DNA from: Streptomyces actuosus
GTDB taxonomy: Bacteria; Actinomycetota; Actinomycetes; Streptomycetales; Streptomycetaceae
NCBI RefSeq assembly: GCF_016921115.1
Contig: NZ_JAFFZS010000019.1
Span: 62,001-126,000 of the forward strand
DNA: 64,000 bases
Direction: 5' to 3'
A program made the translations under genes and the position numbers. The notes under the pieces are model-generated. The model was not told the DNA's origin. It saw only the letters and a program-made list of their open reading frames with translations, and did not search any database. Shown one piece after another: positions 8,843 through 17,850 of the stretch (position 1 is its first letter; every line of letters starts with the position of its first letter).

Positions 8843-8979
8843 AGTGCCGCGGCAGGCGACGTCTGCCCGTCAAGGAGCGGCGTCCGGTGCGTGCTCTCGG
8901 ATGTACTCGGGCTCTCGTCCGGTGCGGCGAGAGTGAGTGCCGGGCGCCGCGACGGGGCGAACGTCGCCTGGTGCGGCAC
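8843..8979. repeat. palindrome-ended repeat element, copy 1 (137 bp)
   Basis: The left end agtgccgcggcaggcgacgt (8843-8862) matches the reverse complement of 8961-8980 at 17 of 20 positions. The interior (ccgtcaaggagcggcgtccgg, then tactcgggctctcg, then cgcgacggggcgaac) recurs in the element at 11857-12092. It carries no reading frame of its own and fits a MITE or a structured intergenic repeat. It lies between the deacetylase stop and the 59-residue gene. Confidence 0.75.
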
Positions 8980-9033
8980 CGGGCGCGATGCCAGAGGCCG
9001 GGTCGCGGCGGGCAGCGGCCCACCGGTTCCCGG

Positions 9034-9894
9034 TCAGCGCCGGGCCCGCGCGGTCCCGATCAGCTCGGACACCCGCACGAACCGGTACCCCTGTGCCCGC
9101 AGCCGCGGCACGACCGCGCGGACGACCCGCTCCGTGGTCGGGGCGGCGCTGCGGGTGCAGTGCAGGACGACGACCGAGCCCGGCTTCACCCCGTCCATGA
9201 CCTGCTGGATCACGGCGTCCGCGTCGGTCGCGAACGCGTCCCCGCTCACCACGTCCCATTGCACGGCCGTCACACCCGTGCCGCTCAGCGCCTTGAGCGC
9301 GTCCCGGTCGTAGCAGCCGCCGGGGAAGCGGAAGTACGGCATCGCGTCCGGCACCCCCGCCCGCCGGAGGGCGTCGTACGCCCGCTCCACGTCGGAGCGC
9401 ATCCGGTCGGCGGCGACGGTCGGCAGGCCGTAGCAGTCGCCGGTGAAGGCGTAGTGGCTGTAGGAGTGGTTGGCCACCTCGAACAGCGGGTCCCGGCCGA
9501 TGGAGCGGGCCTGCGACGGGTACTGCTCGGCCCACCGTCCGGTCATGAACACGGTGGCCGGCACCTTCAGCGTCCGCAGGGCCTCGATGAGTCCGGGGTT
9601 GTCGAACCGTTCTCCGGCCGCCGCCCGCGGCCCCTGGTCGGCGGTCATGTCGGCGTCGAAGGTGAGGGCCACGGTCCTGCCCGGCCCGCTGCGTGCCCCG
9701 TGTTCGAAGACGGGGGTCAGACCCGCGGGGCCCGGGGCCAGGGTGGGCGGCCGGGAGGACGGCACCGAGCCCGAGGGGGCCGGGCGGGCTGCCGTGGGCG
9801 GTGCGGGGTCCGGAGCGGCGCCGCAGGCGGAGAGCCCGGCGAGGGCGGCGGTCAGGGCGCAGAGGGCGGCGATACGGCGTACGGGGCTGGTCAC
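9034..9894 (-). CDS. polysaccharide deacetylase (NodB domain) lipoprotein
   Basis: 286 residues. The start is GTG 9894. A lipoprotein signal ends in LAGLSAC, so the mature protein is membrane-anchored outside the cell after a Pro/Ser-rich linker (to about 60). The NodB domain (about 72-275) shows motif 1 as TFDADMT, motif 2 as NHSYSH, motif 3 as RFPGGCYD, motif 4 as WDVVSGDA and motif 5 as VVLHC. These form the metal site and the Asp/His pair of family 4 esterases, which remove N-acetyl groups from peptidoglycan or other GlcNAc polymers. Motif 1 has DAD in place of DDG. TAGCTT six bases before the GTG suggests a leaderless transcript. Confidence 0.88.
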   Translation of the reverse strand: MTSPVRRIAALCALTAALAGLSACGAAPDPAPPTAARPAPSGSVPSSRPPTLAPGPAGLTPVFEHGARSGPGRTVALTFDADMTADQGPRAAAGERFDNPGLIEALRTLKVPATVFMTGRWAEQYPSQARSIGRDPLFEVANHSYSHYAFTGDCYGLPTVAADRMRSDVERAYDALRRAGVPDAMPYFRFPGGCYDRDALKALSGTGVTAVQWDVVSGDAFATDADAVIQQVMDGVKPGSVVVLHCTRSAAPTTERVVRAVVPRLRAQGYRFVRVSELIGTARARR

Positions 9895-10135
9895 CGTATG
9901 AAGCTATGAACACACCGGGTGCCACCGGGACCGCCGCGCCCCGCCCTCCGTTCGATTCACCCGCCCGGCGGGCGCCGCCCGGCGGCCTGCGGCGGTCGTG
10001 CCGCGGTCCGCCCCGGGGGCGGCGGCCCTGCGCCGCGACCGGTCGCGCCGCCACGTCGGCGGCCCTGCGGCCGGCCCGCGTGTCCGCGGGTGCCGATGAG
10101 CCCGGCGCCTTCTGCCCATCCGCGACCGACGAGCG

Positions 10136-10516
10136 TCAGAGCGGGTTGAGGCGGGCCTTGAGCAGGCAGAACTCGTTGCCTTCGGGGTCGGTCAGGACGT
10201 GCCACTGCTCCTCGCCCGTCTGGCCGATGTCGGCCGGACGCGCACCGAGCTTCAGAAGGCGTTCGAGCTCGGCGTCCTGATCGCGGTCGGTGGCGTTGAC
10301 GTCGATGTGCAGCCGGGACTTCCCCTTCTCCGGCTCGTCCCTGCGGCTGAGGATGATCGTCGGCTGCGGGCCGCCGAAGCCTTCGCGCGGCCCGATCTCC
10401 AGGGTGCCGTCGTCCTCGCGGGAGAGGACGACGAAGTCCAGGACCTCGCACCAGAACCGCGCCAGCAACTGGGGGTCGCGGCAACCGAGGACGAGCTCAC
10501 TGATCCGGCATGCCAT
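10136..10516 (-). CDS. VOC (glyoxalase/bleomycin-resistance fold) family protein
   Basis: 126 residues with the betaalphabetabetabeta repeat pattern: ELVLGCRDPQLLARFWCEVLDFVV at the start and VLTDPEGNEFCLL at the end. SRLHIDVNA supplies the central metal-site-type His. This layout is common in single-domain Streptomyces VOC proteins of unknown substrate. It stands alone with about 240 bases to the deacetylase and 206 to the slipin. Confidence 0.85.
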   Translation of the reverse strand: MACRISELVLGCRDPQLLARFWCEVLDFVVLSREDDGTLEIGPREGFGGPQPTIILSRRDEPEKGKSRLHIDVNATDRDQDAELERLLKLGARPADIGQTGEEQWHVLTDPEGNEFCLLKARLNPL

Positions 10517-10722
10517 GAACGAAACCTGCTCTCAACCTGGGGAGTTGCCGGGCAGGCCACACGTGGACCGTGCCCTCCCGGCAATGATCACGACCTCGCG
10601 ACCGTACCGGACGGGGTGAGCGCGGGCGAAACGATTTCAGGACAGATTCTGCCCGGGCGGCCCCGCAAGGCCGTCGGGCCGCGCGGAGAGAGGCTGACCC
10701 GTCGTCAGGTCACGGTCTCGGC

Positions 10723-11784
10723 CTAGCCGGCCATCCGGCCCGGTGGTGTCCGCCGGACCGGCTTCGGCGGCCGGGTCGGCTCGGACTCCTCGGCTCCCTC
10801 CGGCTGCCGGGCCGGACCTTCCCGCGGCGGGCCCTCTTCGAGCGGCGGGCCCTCTTCGAGCGAGGAAGCGGCCCGGTCCGGAGCAGGCGCCGGTTCGAGG
10901 GGAGCGGTCCGGTCCGGTGAAGGGGGCTGTCCGAGGGGTGGGGCCTGCTCTGCCGGTGGCACGGGATCCGGCGGGCGGTGACGTTCCTCCGCCTGCCGAT
11001 GCTCGGGGTGGTGGGGGTGTTCGGGTTGCTGGGCCCTCTCCAGGAAGCGGAGCAACTCCACCGGGAAGGGCAGGACCAGCGTGGAGTTCTTCTCGGCGGC
11101 GACCGCCACCACGGTCTGCAGCAGCCGCAGTTGCAGGGCGGAGGGGGTCTCGGCCATCTGCTGGGCCGCCTCGGCGAGCTTCTTGGAGGCCTGGAGCTCG
11201 GCGTCGGCGTTGATGATCCTGGCCCGGCGCTCCCGGTCCGCCTCCGCCTGACGGGCCATCGAGCGCTTCATGCTCTCCGGCAGGGAGACGTCCTTGATCT
11301 CCACGCGGTCGATCTGCACGCCCCACCCGATGGCCGGGCTGTCGATCATCAGCTCCAGGCCCTGATTGAGCTTCTCCCGGTTGGACAGCAGGTCGTCCAG
11401 GTCGCTCTTGCCGATGATCGAGCGCAGCGAGGTCTGCGCCATCTGCGAGACGGCGAACCGGTAGTCCTCGACGTTGACGATCGCCGCCGCCGGGTCGACG
11501 ACCTTGAAGTAGACGACGGCGTCCACGCGCACGGTGACGTTGTCCCGCGTGATCCCCTCCTGCGCCGGGATCGGCAACGTCACGATCTGCAGATTGACCC
11601 GGCGCAGCCGGTCGACACCGGGGACGATCATGGTGAGGCCCGGTGTCCGTGCGGAGCCGCGCAGCCGGCCGAGCCGGAACACCACCCCGCGCTCGTACTG
11701 CTTGACGATCCGTGCCGCCGCGGCGAGGTAGATGATCCCCGCGGAACCGGCCGCGACGACCGCCGTCACCAGCTCCTGGACCAT
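10723..11784 (-). CDS. slipin / SPFH-domain membrane protein
   Basis: 353 residues from ATG 11784 (MVQELVTAV), chosen because GGAGGAGGTC lies just upstream; an in-frame start 51 bases earlier lacks a site. One N-terminal membrane segment (about 5-25) is followed by the SPFH/Band 7 domain: IVKQYERGVVFRLGRLRG, GLTMIVPGVDRL, PAQEGITRDNVTVRVDAVVYFKV and EIKDVSLPESMKRSMARQAEADRERRARI. This is the stomatin/slipin pattern; such proteins oligomerise on the membrane and scaffold proteases or channels. The C-terminal 100 residues are a Pro/His/Glu-rich tail with tandem LEEGPP units encoded by a short DNA repeat near 10832-10870. No NfeD-type partner gene is adjacent. Confidence 0.9.
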   Translation of the reverse strand: MVQELVTAVVAAGSAGIIYLAAAARIVKQYERGVVFRLGRLRGSARTPGLTMIVPGVDRLRRVNLQIVTLPIPAQEGITRDNVTVRVDAVVYFKVVDPAAAIVNVEDYRFAVSQMAQTSLRSIIGKSDLDDLLSNREKLNQGLELMIDSPAIGWGVQIDRVEIKDVSLPESMKRSMARQAEADRERRARIINADAELQASKKLAEAAQQMAETPSALQLRLLQTVVAVAAEKNSTLVLPFPVELLRFLERAQQPEHPHHPEHRQAEERHRPPDPVPPAEQAPPLGQPPSPDRTAPLEPAPAPDRAASSLEEGPPLEEGPPREGPARQPEGAEESEPTRPPKPVRRTPPGRMAG

Positions 11785-11856
11785 GACGACCTCCTCCGTC
11801 TTCTCCGGCAGGGGTCCGTTCAGCCTATTCTGCAACGAAATGCCGCGCAGGTCGCC

Positions 11857-12092
11857 AGTGCCGCGGCAGGCGGCGTTCGCCCGTCGAGGAGCGGCGTCCG
11901 GTGAGTGCTCGGGGGTCCCCGTGTTCGACGAGCCTGGGGGAGTGCCGGCCGCACGTCCTCGTACGGGGCGTACTCGGGCTCTCGGCAGGTGCGGTGGGTG
12001 CGGCGGGTGGTGGGGGCACCTCCCGCACCCTCGGGGCGGTAGGGGAGCGCACCGGGCGTCGCGACGGGGCGGACATCGCCTGTCGCGGGGCT
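11857..12092. repeat. palindrome-ended repeat element, copy 2 (236 bp)
   Basis: The left end agtgccgcggcaggcggcgt (11857-11876) pairs with 12073-12092 at 15 of 20 positions. The interior shares gtcgaggagcggcgtccgg, gtactcgggctctcg and cgtcgcgacggggcgga with copy 1 but holds about 100 extra bases. The right end (ggggctag) overlaps the stop codon of the SulP gene, so the element formed or replaced the end of that gene. Confidence 0.75.
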
Positions 12093-13557
12093 AGGCCGCC
12101 GTCAGCTTGACCGGTTCCGTCCCGGAGGCGCTGTGGCGTTCGGCCCAGGTCTCCAGCGCCGTGCGGCAGGCGTGGTCCAGGTGGTGCAGGCCCCGCAGAT
12201 CCAGCTCGACGGGGCGGTCCTGGGGGAGGGACTCCAGTGTGTCGAGGATCTTCGGCAGTCTGAGGAAGGTGGCGTTGCCCGACAGGTACGCCCGGACGGC
12301 GCCGGCGCCCTTGTCGACGATCTCCAGCTTCGCGTGCGAGGCCTCCCAGGCGGCCTTGGCCACCGACAGGCCCAGGCCGATGAGCACGCCCTCGAACATG
12401 CTCACCGTGACGATCGACACCGCGGTGACCACGACTATCAGCGCCTCGCCCCGGTACCCCCGCCACAGGGTGGCGATGCCGCGGAACGGGATCAGCTTCC
12501 AGCCTGCGTGGACCAGGATGCCGGCGAGGGCAGGCAGGGGTATGAGTGCGAGCGCGGCGGGCAGCAGCGCCGCGAACAGCAGCAGCCACACGCCGTGCAG
12601 CACCCGCGACGCCTTCGTCCGGGCGCCCGCCCGCACGTTGGCCGAGCTGCGCACGATCACCGCGGTCATCGGCAGCGCTCCGAGCAGGCCGCACACGGCG
12701 TTGCCCGCGCCCTGCGCCATCAACTCCTTGTCGTAGTCGGTGCGCGGACCGCTGTGCAGCCGGTCCACGGCGGCGGCGCTGAACAGGCTCTCCGCGGAGG
12801 CGATCAGCGTGAAGGCGAGGATCGTGCCGAGCAGGCCGATGTGCCCGAGCCGGGCGAAGGCGTCCGCACTCGGCGGTTGCACGGAGTCCAGCAGGCCCTT
12901 CACCTCGACCGTCGCCACCGGAAGGTCGAGGACCAGCGCGGCCGACGTGGCCAGGACCACCGCGGCCAGCGCGCCCGGCACGGCCTGCGCCCGCTTCGGC
13001 AACCGCTTCCACAGCACCAGCACCGCGATCGTTCCCGCGCCCACGGCGAGGGAGGAGAGCGCGGCGGCGCTGCCGAGGGCGTCGACGGCCGCTCGCGGCA
13101 GCCCGGCCAGCTTCTCCGTCCCGGAGGCGGGGGCCTTCAGGCCGGCCGCCGCGTACAGCTGACCGGCGATGATCACCAGGCCGATGCCGGCGAGCATGCC
13201 CTCGACCACGGACACCGATATCGCGCGGAACCAGCGGCCCAGCTTCAGCGCGCCCATGCCGAGTTGGAGGAGGCCGGTGGCGAGCACGATCACGCCGAGC
13301 GTGGGCAGCCCGTAGCCGCGGACGGCCTCCAGGACCAGCACGGTCAGTCCGGCCGCGGGGCCGGACACCTGCAGGCTGCTGCCCGGCAACAGCCCTGTGG
13401 CGATGCCGCCCACGATGCCGGTGACCAGGCCGAGTTCGGCCGGTACGCCGGAGGCGACGGCGACCCCGACGCACAGCGGCAGCGCGACGAGGAACACCAC
13501 CAGGGAGGCGGTGAAGTCCTGCCTGAGGTGGGGGAACTTGGTCATGCCGGCGCTCAC
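12091..13557 (-). CDS. SulP-family anion transporter (bicarbonate or sulfate) with STAS domain
   Basis: 488 residues, from GTG 13557 (ATG 13545 is possible). Residues 10-390 hold about 12 hydrophobic segments with SulP features such as LPLCVGVAVASGVPAELGLVTGIVGG, QVSGPAAGLTVLV and GAGNAVCGLLGALPMTAVIVRSSANV. The C-terminal 110 residues form a STAS domain (RAYLSGNATFLRLP, VELDLRGLHHLDHACRTALETWAE). The GTG overlaps the carbonic anhydrase stop (GTGA, 13554-13557), so the two are translationally coupled. That pairing favours bicarbonate as substrate; sulfate cannot be excluded. Confidence 0.88.
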   Translation of the reverse strand: MSAGMTKFPHLRQDFTASLVVFLVALPLCVGVAVASGVPAELGLVTGIVGGIATGLLPGSSLQVSGPAAGLTVLVLEAVRGYGLPTLGVIVLATGLLQLGMGALKLGRWFRAISVSVVEGMLAGIGLVIIAGQLYAAAGLKAPASGTEKLAGLPRAAVDALGSAAALSSLAVGAGTIAVLVLWKRLPKRAQAVPGALAAVVLATSAALVLDLPVATVEVKGLLDSVQPPSADAFARLGHIGLLGTILAFTLIASAESLFSAAAVDRLHSGPRTDYDKELMAQGAGNAVCGLLGALPMTAVIVRSSANVRAGARTKASRVLHGVWLLLFAALLPAALALIPLPALAGILVHAGWKLIPFRGIATLWRGYRGEALIVVVTAVSIVTVSMFEGVLIGLGLSVAKAAWEASHAKLEIVDKGAGAVRAYLSGNATFLRLPKILDTLESLPQDRPVELDLRGLHHLDHACRTALETWAERHSASGTEPVKLTAA

Positions 13558-14135
13558 AGGGACTCGAAGGAGTCGGTGTCCGCGCGGTGTTCGCGCACCG
13601 CGCCCGTGTGCACCTCGTAGTACCAGCCGTGCAACCGGAGCAGACCGGACGTCAGGCGCTGCTCGACGCAGGGGTAGGAGCGCAGCCGCAGCAACTGGGT
13701 GAGGACGTGGTTCTGCACCGCGTCGGCGACGGTCGGGTCCTGCGGATCCGAGGCTCCGGGGTCCTCCGCGGCGTGCGCGAGCCAGTCCCGTACGGCGGGT
13801 ACCGCCGCCAGATCGTCGCCGCGCACCAGGGCGCCGACGGCGCCGCAGTGCGAGTGGCCACAGACGACGACGTCCCGGACGCCGAGGACGTTCACGGCGT
13901 ACTCGATGGTGGCGGTCTCTCCGCTGGGCGTGCCGGAGGCGTAGGGCGGCACGATGTTGCCCGCGGTGCGCAGCTCGAAGAGCTCGCCGGGGCGGGCGCC
14001 CGTGATCAGGGCCGGGACGACCCGGGAATCGGAGCAGGTGATGAACAGGACCTGCGGCGACTGGCCCTGGGCCAGCCCGGCGAACTCCTCAGGGCGCTGT
14101 CCGAAGGCACGGGCGTTGTCGATGAGGGGCTGCAT
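13554..14135 (-). CDS. beta-class carbonic anhydrase
   Basis: 193 residues. The zinc and active-site motifs are CSDSR (residues 34-38, Cys, Asp-Arg dyad) and HSHCGAV (His and Cys ligands near 94-97), with RTAGN and YAVNVLGV between them. GGAGGAG nine bases before the ATG fixes the start. It interconverts CO2 and bicarbonate in the cytoplasm; with the coupled SulP gene it would supply or dispose of bicarbonate. The gene overlaps its partner by four bases. Confidence 0.92.
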   Translation of the reverse strand: MQPLIDNARAFGQRPEEFAGLAQGQSPQVLFITCSDSRVVPALITGARPGELFELRTAGNIVPPYASGTPSGETATIEYAVNVLGVRDVVVCGHSHCGAVGALVRGDDLAAVPAVRDWLAHAAEDPGASDPQDPTVADAVQNHVLTQLLRLRSYPCVEQRLTSGLLRLHGWYYEVHTGAVREHRADTDSFESL

Positions 14136-14264
14136 GTGTGGTGACTCCTCCTGGCGCGCCGTGTCGGGCGCGTCGGGCTTCCGAAGGACACAGGTGGGGG
14201 GAAGTGCTCTGTGTGCTGCGCATGGGCTTCCGCTTCGGCGGGTGCGGGCGCGCGACGCCCGCTC

Positions 14265-14669
14265 TCAGCAGCGGAAGGCCTGGAGTGCGGCGGTGCTGCG
14301 GTCCGCGGCTGATCTCGACGGCCGGGCGTGCGAGGCGCCGGGGGCCGTCGGCCGGGATATGGCCGCCGTGGGGTCGGGGGAGGGGCGGTCGGGGGCCTGC
14401 GGTGTGGGGTCCGTGTGCCGGTGGCGGTCGCGTCCGGCCACCGGGCCTCCGGTGCCGGGCCGGCCGCCCGCCGGACAGCAGTCGCGGTATGCGTCCGACT
14501 CGTCACCCTGTGTCGTGGTCCAGGGGTCGATATCGGGCAGGGTCGTGGCCTCGGCGTGACGGCTCGTGTGCGCGGACGCGAAGGATGCGGATGGCGCGAA
14601 GACCTGAAGGACGAGCAGGGCTGCGGCGAGGGCGGGGAGCAGGGTCCTGGCCGTCTTACCTCGGAACAT
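14265..14669 (-). CDS. small secreted protein of unknown function
   Basis: 134 residues from ATG 14669 (MFRGKTARTLLPALAAALLVLQ). A clear signal peptide ends near ASFASA. The mature part is His/Arg/Pro-rich with CC near the centre and a terminal LQAFRC, an ending I have seen in similar small secreted Streptomyces proteins. No function is known. It is 129 bases upstream of the carbonic anhydrase on the same strand. Confidence 0.65.
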   Translation of the reverse strand: MFRGKTARTLLPALAAALLVLQVFAPSASFASAHTSRHAEATTLPDIDPWTTTQGDESDAYRDCCPAGGRPGTGGPVAGRDRHRHTDPTPQAPDRPSPDPTAAISRPTAPGASHARPSRSAADRSTAALQAFRC

Positions 14670-14864
14670 GCGCCCCCCTCCACGCTCGGCGCACCCCAGG
14701 TGCACCCCAAATGCGCCCCATTGCCTGGTCAACGGCTGGTCAAGAAACACGTTAACCCCGCACGGTCCTTTGCAGGGTCAACCACGGCGCTCCGGCTCAA
14801 GACAGCCCGAAAAGAGCGGGTGGGTTGGCCGGAACCCGCTCGTGGGCCTGGGTGTGGCGGTGGG

Positions 14865-15974
14865 TCAGCGGGTCTCGGGCTCCTCGACCAGCCGCTGGGC
14901 GTCCCGGGCGAGGGCGGTGAGCCGGGAGATCGCCCGGAAGTACTTCTTGCGGTAGCCGCCCTTCAGCATCTCCTCGCTGAAGAGCCGGTCGAAGGGCAGC
15001 CCGGAGGCCAGGATCGGCACCTCGCGGTCGTAGAGCCGGTCGGCCAGGACGACGAGCCGCAGGGCCGTCGACTGGTCGGGCACCGGCCGGACGCCGGTGA
15101 GGCAGACCGCCGCGACGCCGTCGGTGAGGGCGCCGTAGCGGCTGGGGTGGACCCTGGCCAGGTGCTCCAGCAGGTCCGGGAAGGCGTCCAGCGAGGCGCC
15201 CGGGGTGCCCTGGGCCGCTTGTGTCACCCGGTCGTCCGTGTACGGTGCCGGCGCCTCGGGCAGGCCGCGGTGCCGGTAGTCCTCGCCGTCGATGCGCTGG
15301 GCGCGGAAGTGCGCCGACAGGCCCTGGATCTCGCGCAGGAAGTCGGCGGCGGCGAACCGGCCCTCGCCGAGCTTCCCGGGCAGGGTGTTGGACGTGGCGG
15401 CGAGCGCGACGCCGTGGTCGACCAGCTTGCCCAGCAGCGTGGAGACGAGGACGGTGTCGCCCGGATCGTCCAGTTCGAACTCGTCGATGCACAGCAGCCG
15501 GTGGTCGGACAGGGTCCGCACGGTCTGCTGGAAGCCGAGGGCGCCGACGAGATTGGTCAGCTCCACGAAGGTGCCGAACGCCTTGAGCTCGGGGGCGGCC
15601 GGGGTGGCGTGCCAGAGGGAGGCCAGCAGGTGCGTCTTGCCGACGCCGTACCCGCCGTCGAGGTACACGCCGCGGGGGCCGGCCGGGGCCTTGGGCACCC
15701 GGCCGAAGCCGAAGAAGCCGCGCTTGCCGCCGCCGACGGCGTGGGCGCCGCCGAGGCCGGCAGCGAAGGTCGTAAGGACGCTCACGGCCTCGGTCTGGCT
15801 CGGCTGGTTCGGGTCCGGGATGTACGTGCTGAACCGGACCGCGTCGAACCGGGGCGGCGGCACCATCTCCGCGACCAGCCGGTCCGCGGGGACGTGCGGC
15901 TCACGGGCGCACAGGGACACGGGGGCCGCGCCGGATATCGAGGCGAGGTCGGGGGCGGGGGTGGAGGACGACAC
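14865..15974 (-). CDS. AFG1/ZapE-family P-loop ATPase
   Basis: 369 residues from GTG 15974. Features in order: ERPPPRFDAVRF-like PPPRFDAVRFSTYIPDPNQPSQ, the connection FFGFGRVPKAPAGPRGVYLDGGYGVGKTHLLAS with the Walker A GGYGVGKT, Walker B LLCIDEFELDDPGD, sensor AATSNTLPGKLGEGRF, and a late GGYRKKYFRAISRL. This is the AFG1-like order; ZapE acts at the division ring in E. coli and AFG1 handles mitochondrial proteins, but the actinobacterial role is unproven. It is divergent from the reductase at 16146. Confidence 0.9.
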   Translation of the reverse strand: MSSSTPAPDLASISGAAPVSLCAREPHVPADRLVAEMVPPPRFDAVRFSTYIPDPNQPSQTEAVSVLTTFAAGLGGAHAVGGGKRGFFGFGRVPKAPAGPRGVYLDGGYGVGKTHLLASLWHATPAAPELKAFGTFVELTNLVGALGFQQTVRTLSDHRLLCIDEFELDDPGDTVLVSTLLGKLVDHGVALAATSNTLPGKLGEGRFAAADFLREIQGLSAHFRAQRIDGEDYRHRGLPEAPAPYTDDRVTQAAQGTPGASLDAFPDLLEHLARVHPSRYGALTDGVAAVCLTGVRPVPDQSTALRLVVLADRLYDREVPILASGLPFDRLFSEEMLKGGYRKKYFRAISRLTALARDAQRLVEEPETR

Positions 15975-16145
15975 GTTTCCCCATGCTAGGGCCTCTCGGC
16001 GCGGTCCCGATGCGGCGGGCCGGTGGACCGCACCCGCCGCTCGCGCCGCGCGGCGCCGTCCTCCGGGGCCTCCGGCCCTCCCGAGGTCCCGCGCTGCCCC
16101 GGCCCCGTCCTCCGTTTCGGCCGGGGTCATGTCAGACTGCACGGC

Positions 16146-16952
16146 ATGCGACGCCTGTTCCCTGTGAGCGACGAAACGGCGGCCCGGCCCCCGGACGGGG
16201 CGGCTCGGGCCGACGAGGGCGGACGGGAGTGGACCCTCGACGAGCTGGCCGACGCCTACGCCTACCCCGAGCAGCCGCCGGGGGAGCCCCGGCCGTGGCT
16301 GCGGGCCAACATGGTGTCCACGCTCGACGGGGCCGCGCAGCACGACGGCCGCTCGCAACCCATCTCCAGCGCCACCGACATGCGTGTCTTCGGCACGCTG
16401 CGGGCGCTGGCCGACGTGGTGGTCGTCGGCGCGGAAACGGTACGGCAGGAGGGCTACCGGCCGGCGCGCGCGCGTGCCGAGTTCGCGGCGCGGCGCGAGG
16501 CGGCCGGACAGGGGCCGGCGCCGGCGGTCGCCGTCGTCACCGCGAGCCTGGATCTGGACCTGTCGCTGCCGCTGTTCACCTCCCCCCTGGTCCCGACCCT
16601 GGTCGTGACGGGCGCCGCGGCCTCCCCGGAGCGCCGGGCGGCGGCCGAGAAGGCGGGTGCGCAGGTACTGGTCGCGGGCGACGGCGTCGGCGTGGACCCG
16701 GTCCGCGCCGTCCGTGCCCTCGCCGAGCGCGGTTGTACCCGGCTGCTGACGGAGGGCGGTCCCCGGCTGCTGGGCCAGCTGGTGGCCTCCGGAGTACTGG
16801 ACGAGCTGTGCCTGACGATCTCGCCGATGCTGACCGCGGGCGGGGCCCAGCGCATCGCCGGCGGTCCCTCGGTCACCGTTCCGCACCGCTTCGCACTGAT
16901 GTCCCTACTGGAGGAGGACGGGTTCCTCTTCAGCCGTTACCGCAGGTCGTGA
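16146..16952 (+). CDS. RibD C-terminal-domain reductase (pyrimidine reductase family)
   Basis: 268 residues. The dihydrofolate-reductase-like RibD_C domain covers most of the protein: PWLRANMVSTLDGAAQHDGRSQPISSATDMRVF, DVVVVGAETVRQEGYRP and LLTEGGPRLLGQLVASGVLDELCLTISP. In riboflavin synthesis this domain reduces the ribosyl side chain using NADPH; stand-alone versions like this often act on other pyrimidine-like substrates. There is no deaminase domain and no rib operon nearby, so the substrate is open. ATG 16146 was chosen because the domain begins soon after. Confidence 0.88.
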   Translation: MRRLFPVSDETAARPPDGAARADEGGREWTLDELADAYAYPEQPPGEPRPWLRANMVSTLDGAAQHDGRSQPISSATDMRVFGTLRALADVVVVGAETVRQEGYRPARARAEFAARREAAGQGPAPAVAVVTASLDLDLSLPLFTSPLVPTLVVTGAAASPERRAAAEKAGAQVLVAGDGVGVDPVRAVRALAERGCTRLLTEGGPRLLGQLVASGVLDELCLTISPMLTAGGAQRIAGGPSVTVPHRFALMSLLEEDGFLFSRYRRS

Positions 16953-17175
16953 GCATGTCGAGGGTATCGGCGGCGGTTGCCCGCGACCGCACGGGCGGCC
17001 GACGTCCCCCGTGGCCCCGACTTCGACGGAATCTTCCGTTCCGTTTTGCTGGGGCCGGGCACACTAATTCCGGCAGAACCCGTGCGATCACGGGGCAGGA
17101 TGGTTTCCGCAGGGCCTGGCGCGGCCCACGCAGGACGAAGGGCCCGTCGGGCCCTCACAGGAGAAGGGGCGCCTG

Positions 17176-17649
17176 GTGTTCACAAGCGTTTTGATGATCG
17201 AGAAGGCGCTGACGTCCGCCGACGTGGAGTTCGTCACCACCTTGCACGGGGACGAGTCGGTCGCCTTCCACGTGCTGCTCCAGCCTCGCGGCGACCAGGC
17301 CGACCGCCTGCTGCGGGCCATCGACGACATCGCGCTCGGCGAGCTCGACGAGGCGGCACGCGAGAGCGAGACGCCGGAGGGGGAGCAGGCGCGCAGCGTG
17401 GGCGAGCAGGCGCTGGACGTGTCGCTGACCGCACTGCGGGCCGCCGGCAGCCGGGCCGAGGGCCGGCTCATCGAGAACCACCCGCTGGACGCGCTGAAGT
17501 CCCTGGTCGACGAGATCGGTGCGGACGAGGTGATCGTCCTGACCGACCCCCACTACGTGGAGGAGTTCTTCCACCGCGACTGGGCGTCGCGCGCGCGGCA
17601 CAAGGTGGGGGTGCCGGTGCTGAAGCTGTTCTCCCACAGCAAGGCCTGA
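17176..17649 (+). CDS. conserved small alpha/beta protein of unknown function
   Basis: 157 residues from a GTG. The sequence alternates helix and strand: VEFVTTLHGDESVAFHVLLQP, GEQALDVSLTALRAAGSRAEGRLIENHPLDALKSLVDEIGADEVIVLTDPHYVEEFFHRDWASRARHKVGVPVLKLF. The last part resembles a universal-stress-type fold. In databases I recall the orthologue carrying an indole-3-glycerol phosphate synthase label, which the sequence does not support: it is too short and has no TIM barrel. A 15-bp hairpin terminator follows at 17680. Confidence 0.75.
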   Translation: MFTSVLMIEKALTSADVEFVTTLHGDESVAFHVLLQPRGDQADRLLRAIDDIALGELDEAARESETPEGEQARSVGEQALDVSLTALRAAGSRAEGRLIENHPLDALKSLVDEIGADEVIVLTDPHYVEEFFHRDWASRARHKVGVPVLKLFSHSKA

Positions 17650-17679
17650 CGGCCGGCGCCGCACCGGGGCGGGCCGCGC

Positions 17680-17712
17680 CGCCCGCGGGGACGGCAGCCG
17701 TCCCCGCGGGCG
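17680..17712 (+). terminator. 15-bp perfect hairpin terminator
   Basis: The arm 17680-17694 (cgcccgcggggacgg) is exactly complementary to 17698-17712 around loop cag. It lies 31 bases past the stop of the gene at 17176-17649 and separates it from murC. Confidence 0.8.
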
Positions 17713-17850
17713 CGGGTCTTCGGGGAGGCCGGCCGGAGAGCGGGCCGCGGAACGGCCCACGGCACGGATCCCCGCGCAACCGTGCCGTGTGCCGTGGCCA
17801 GTAGGGTGGGGCGCTGAACGTCCGTCCCACCCAGTACGCAGGAGACACGC

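Noticed and set aside
10832..10870. Short tandem repeat as a mobile or CRISPR-like element
   Set aside because: It lies inside the slipin tail and encodes repeated LEEGPP units; only two copies and no spacers.
17176..17649. Indole-3-glycerol phosphate synthase label for the small conserved protein
   Set aside because: 157 residues cannot form the required TIM barrel and none of the catalytic motifs is present.
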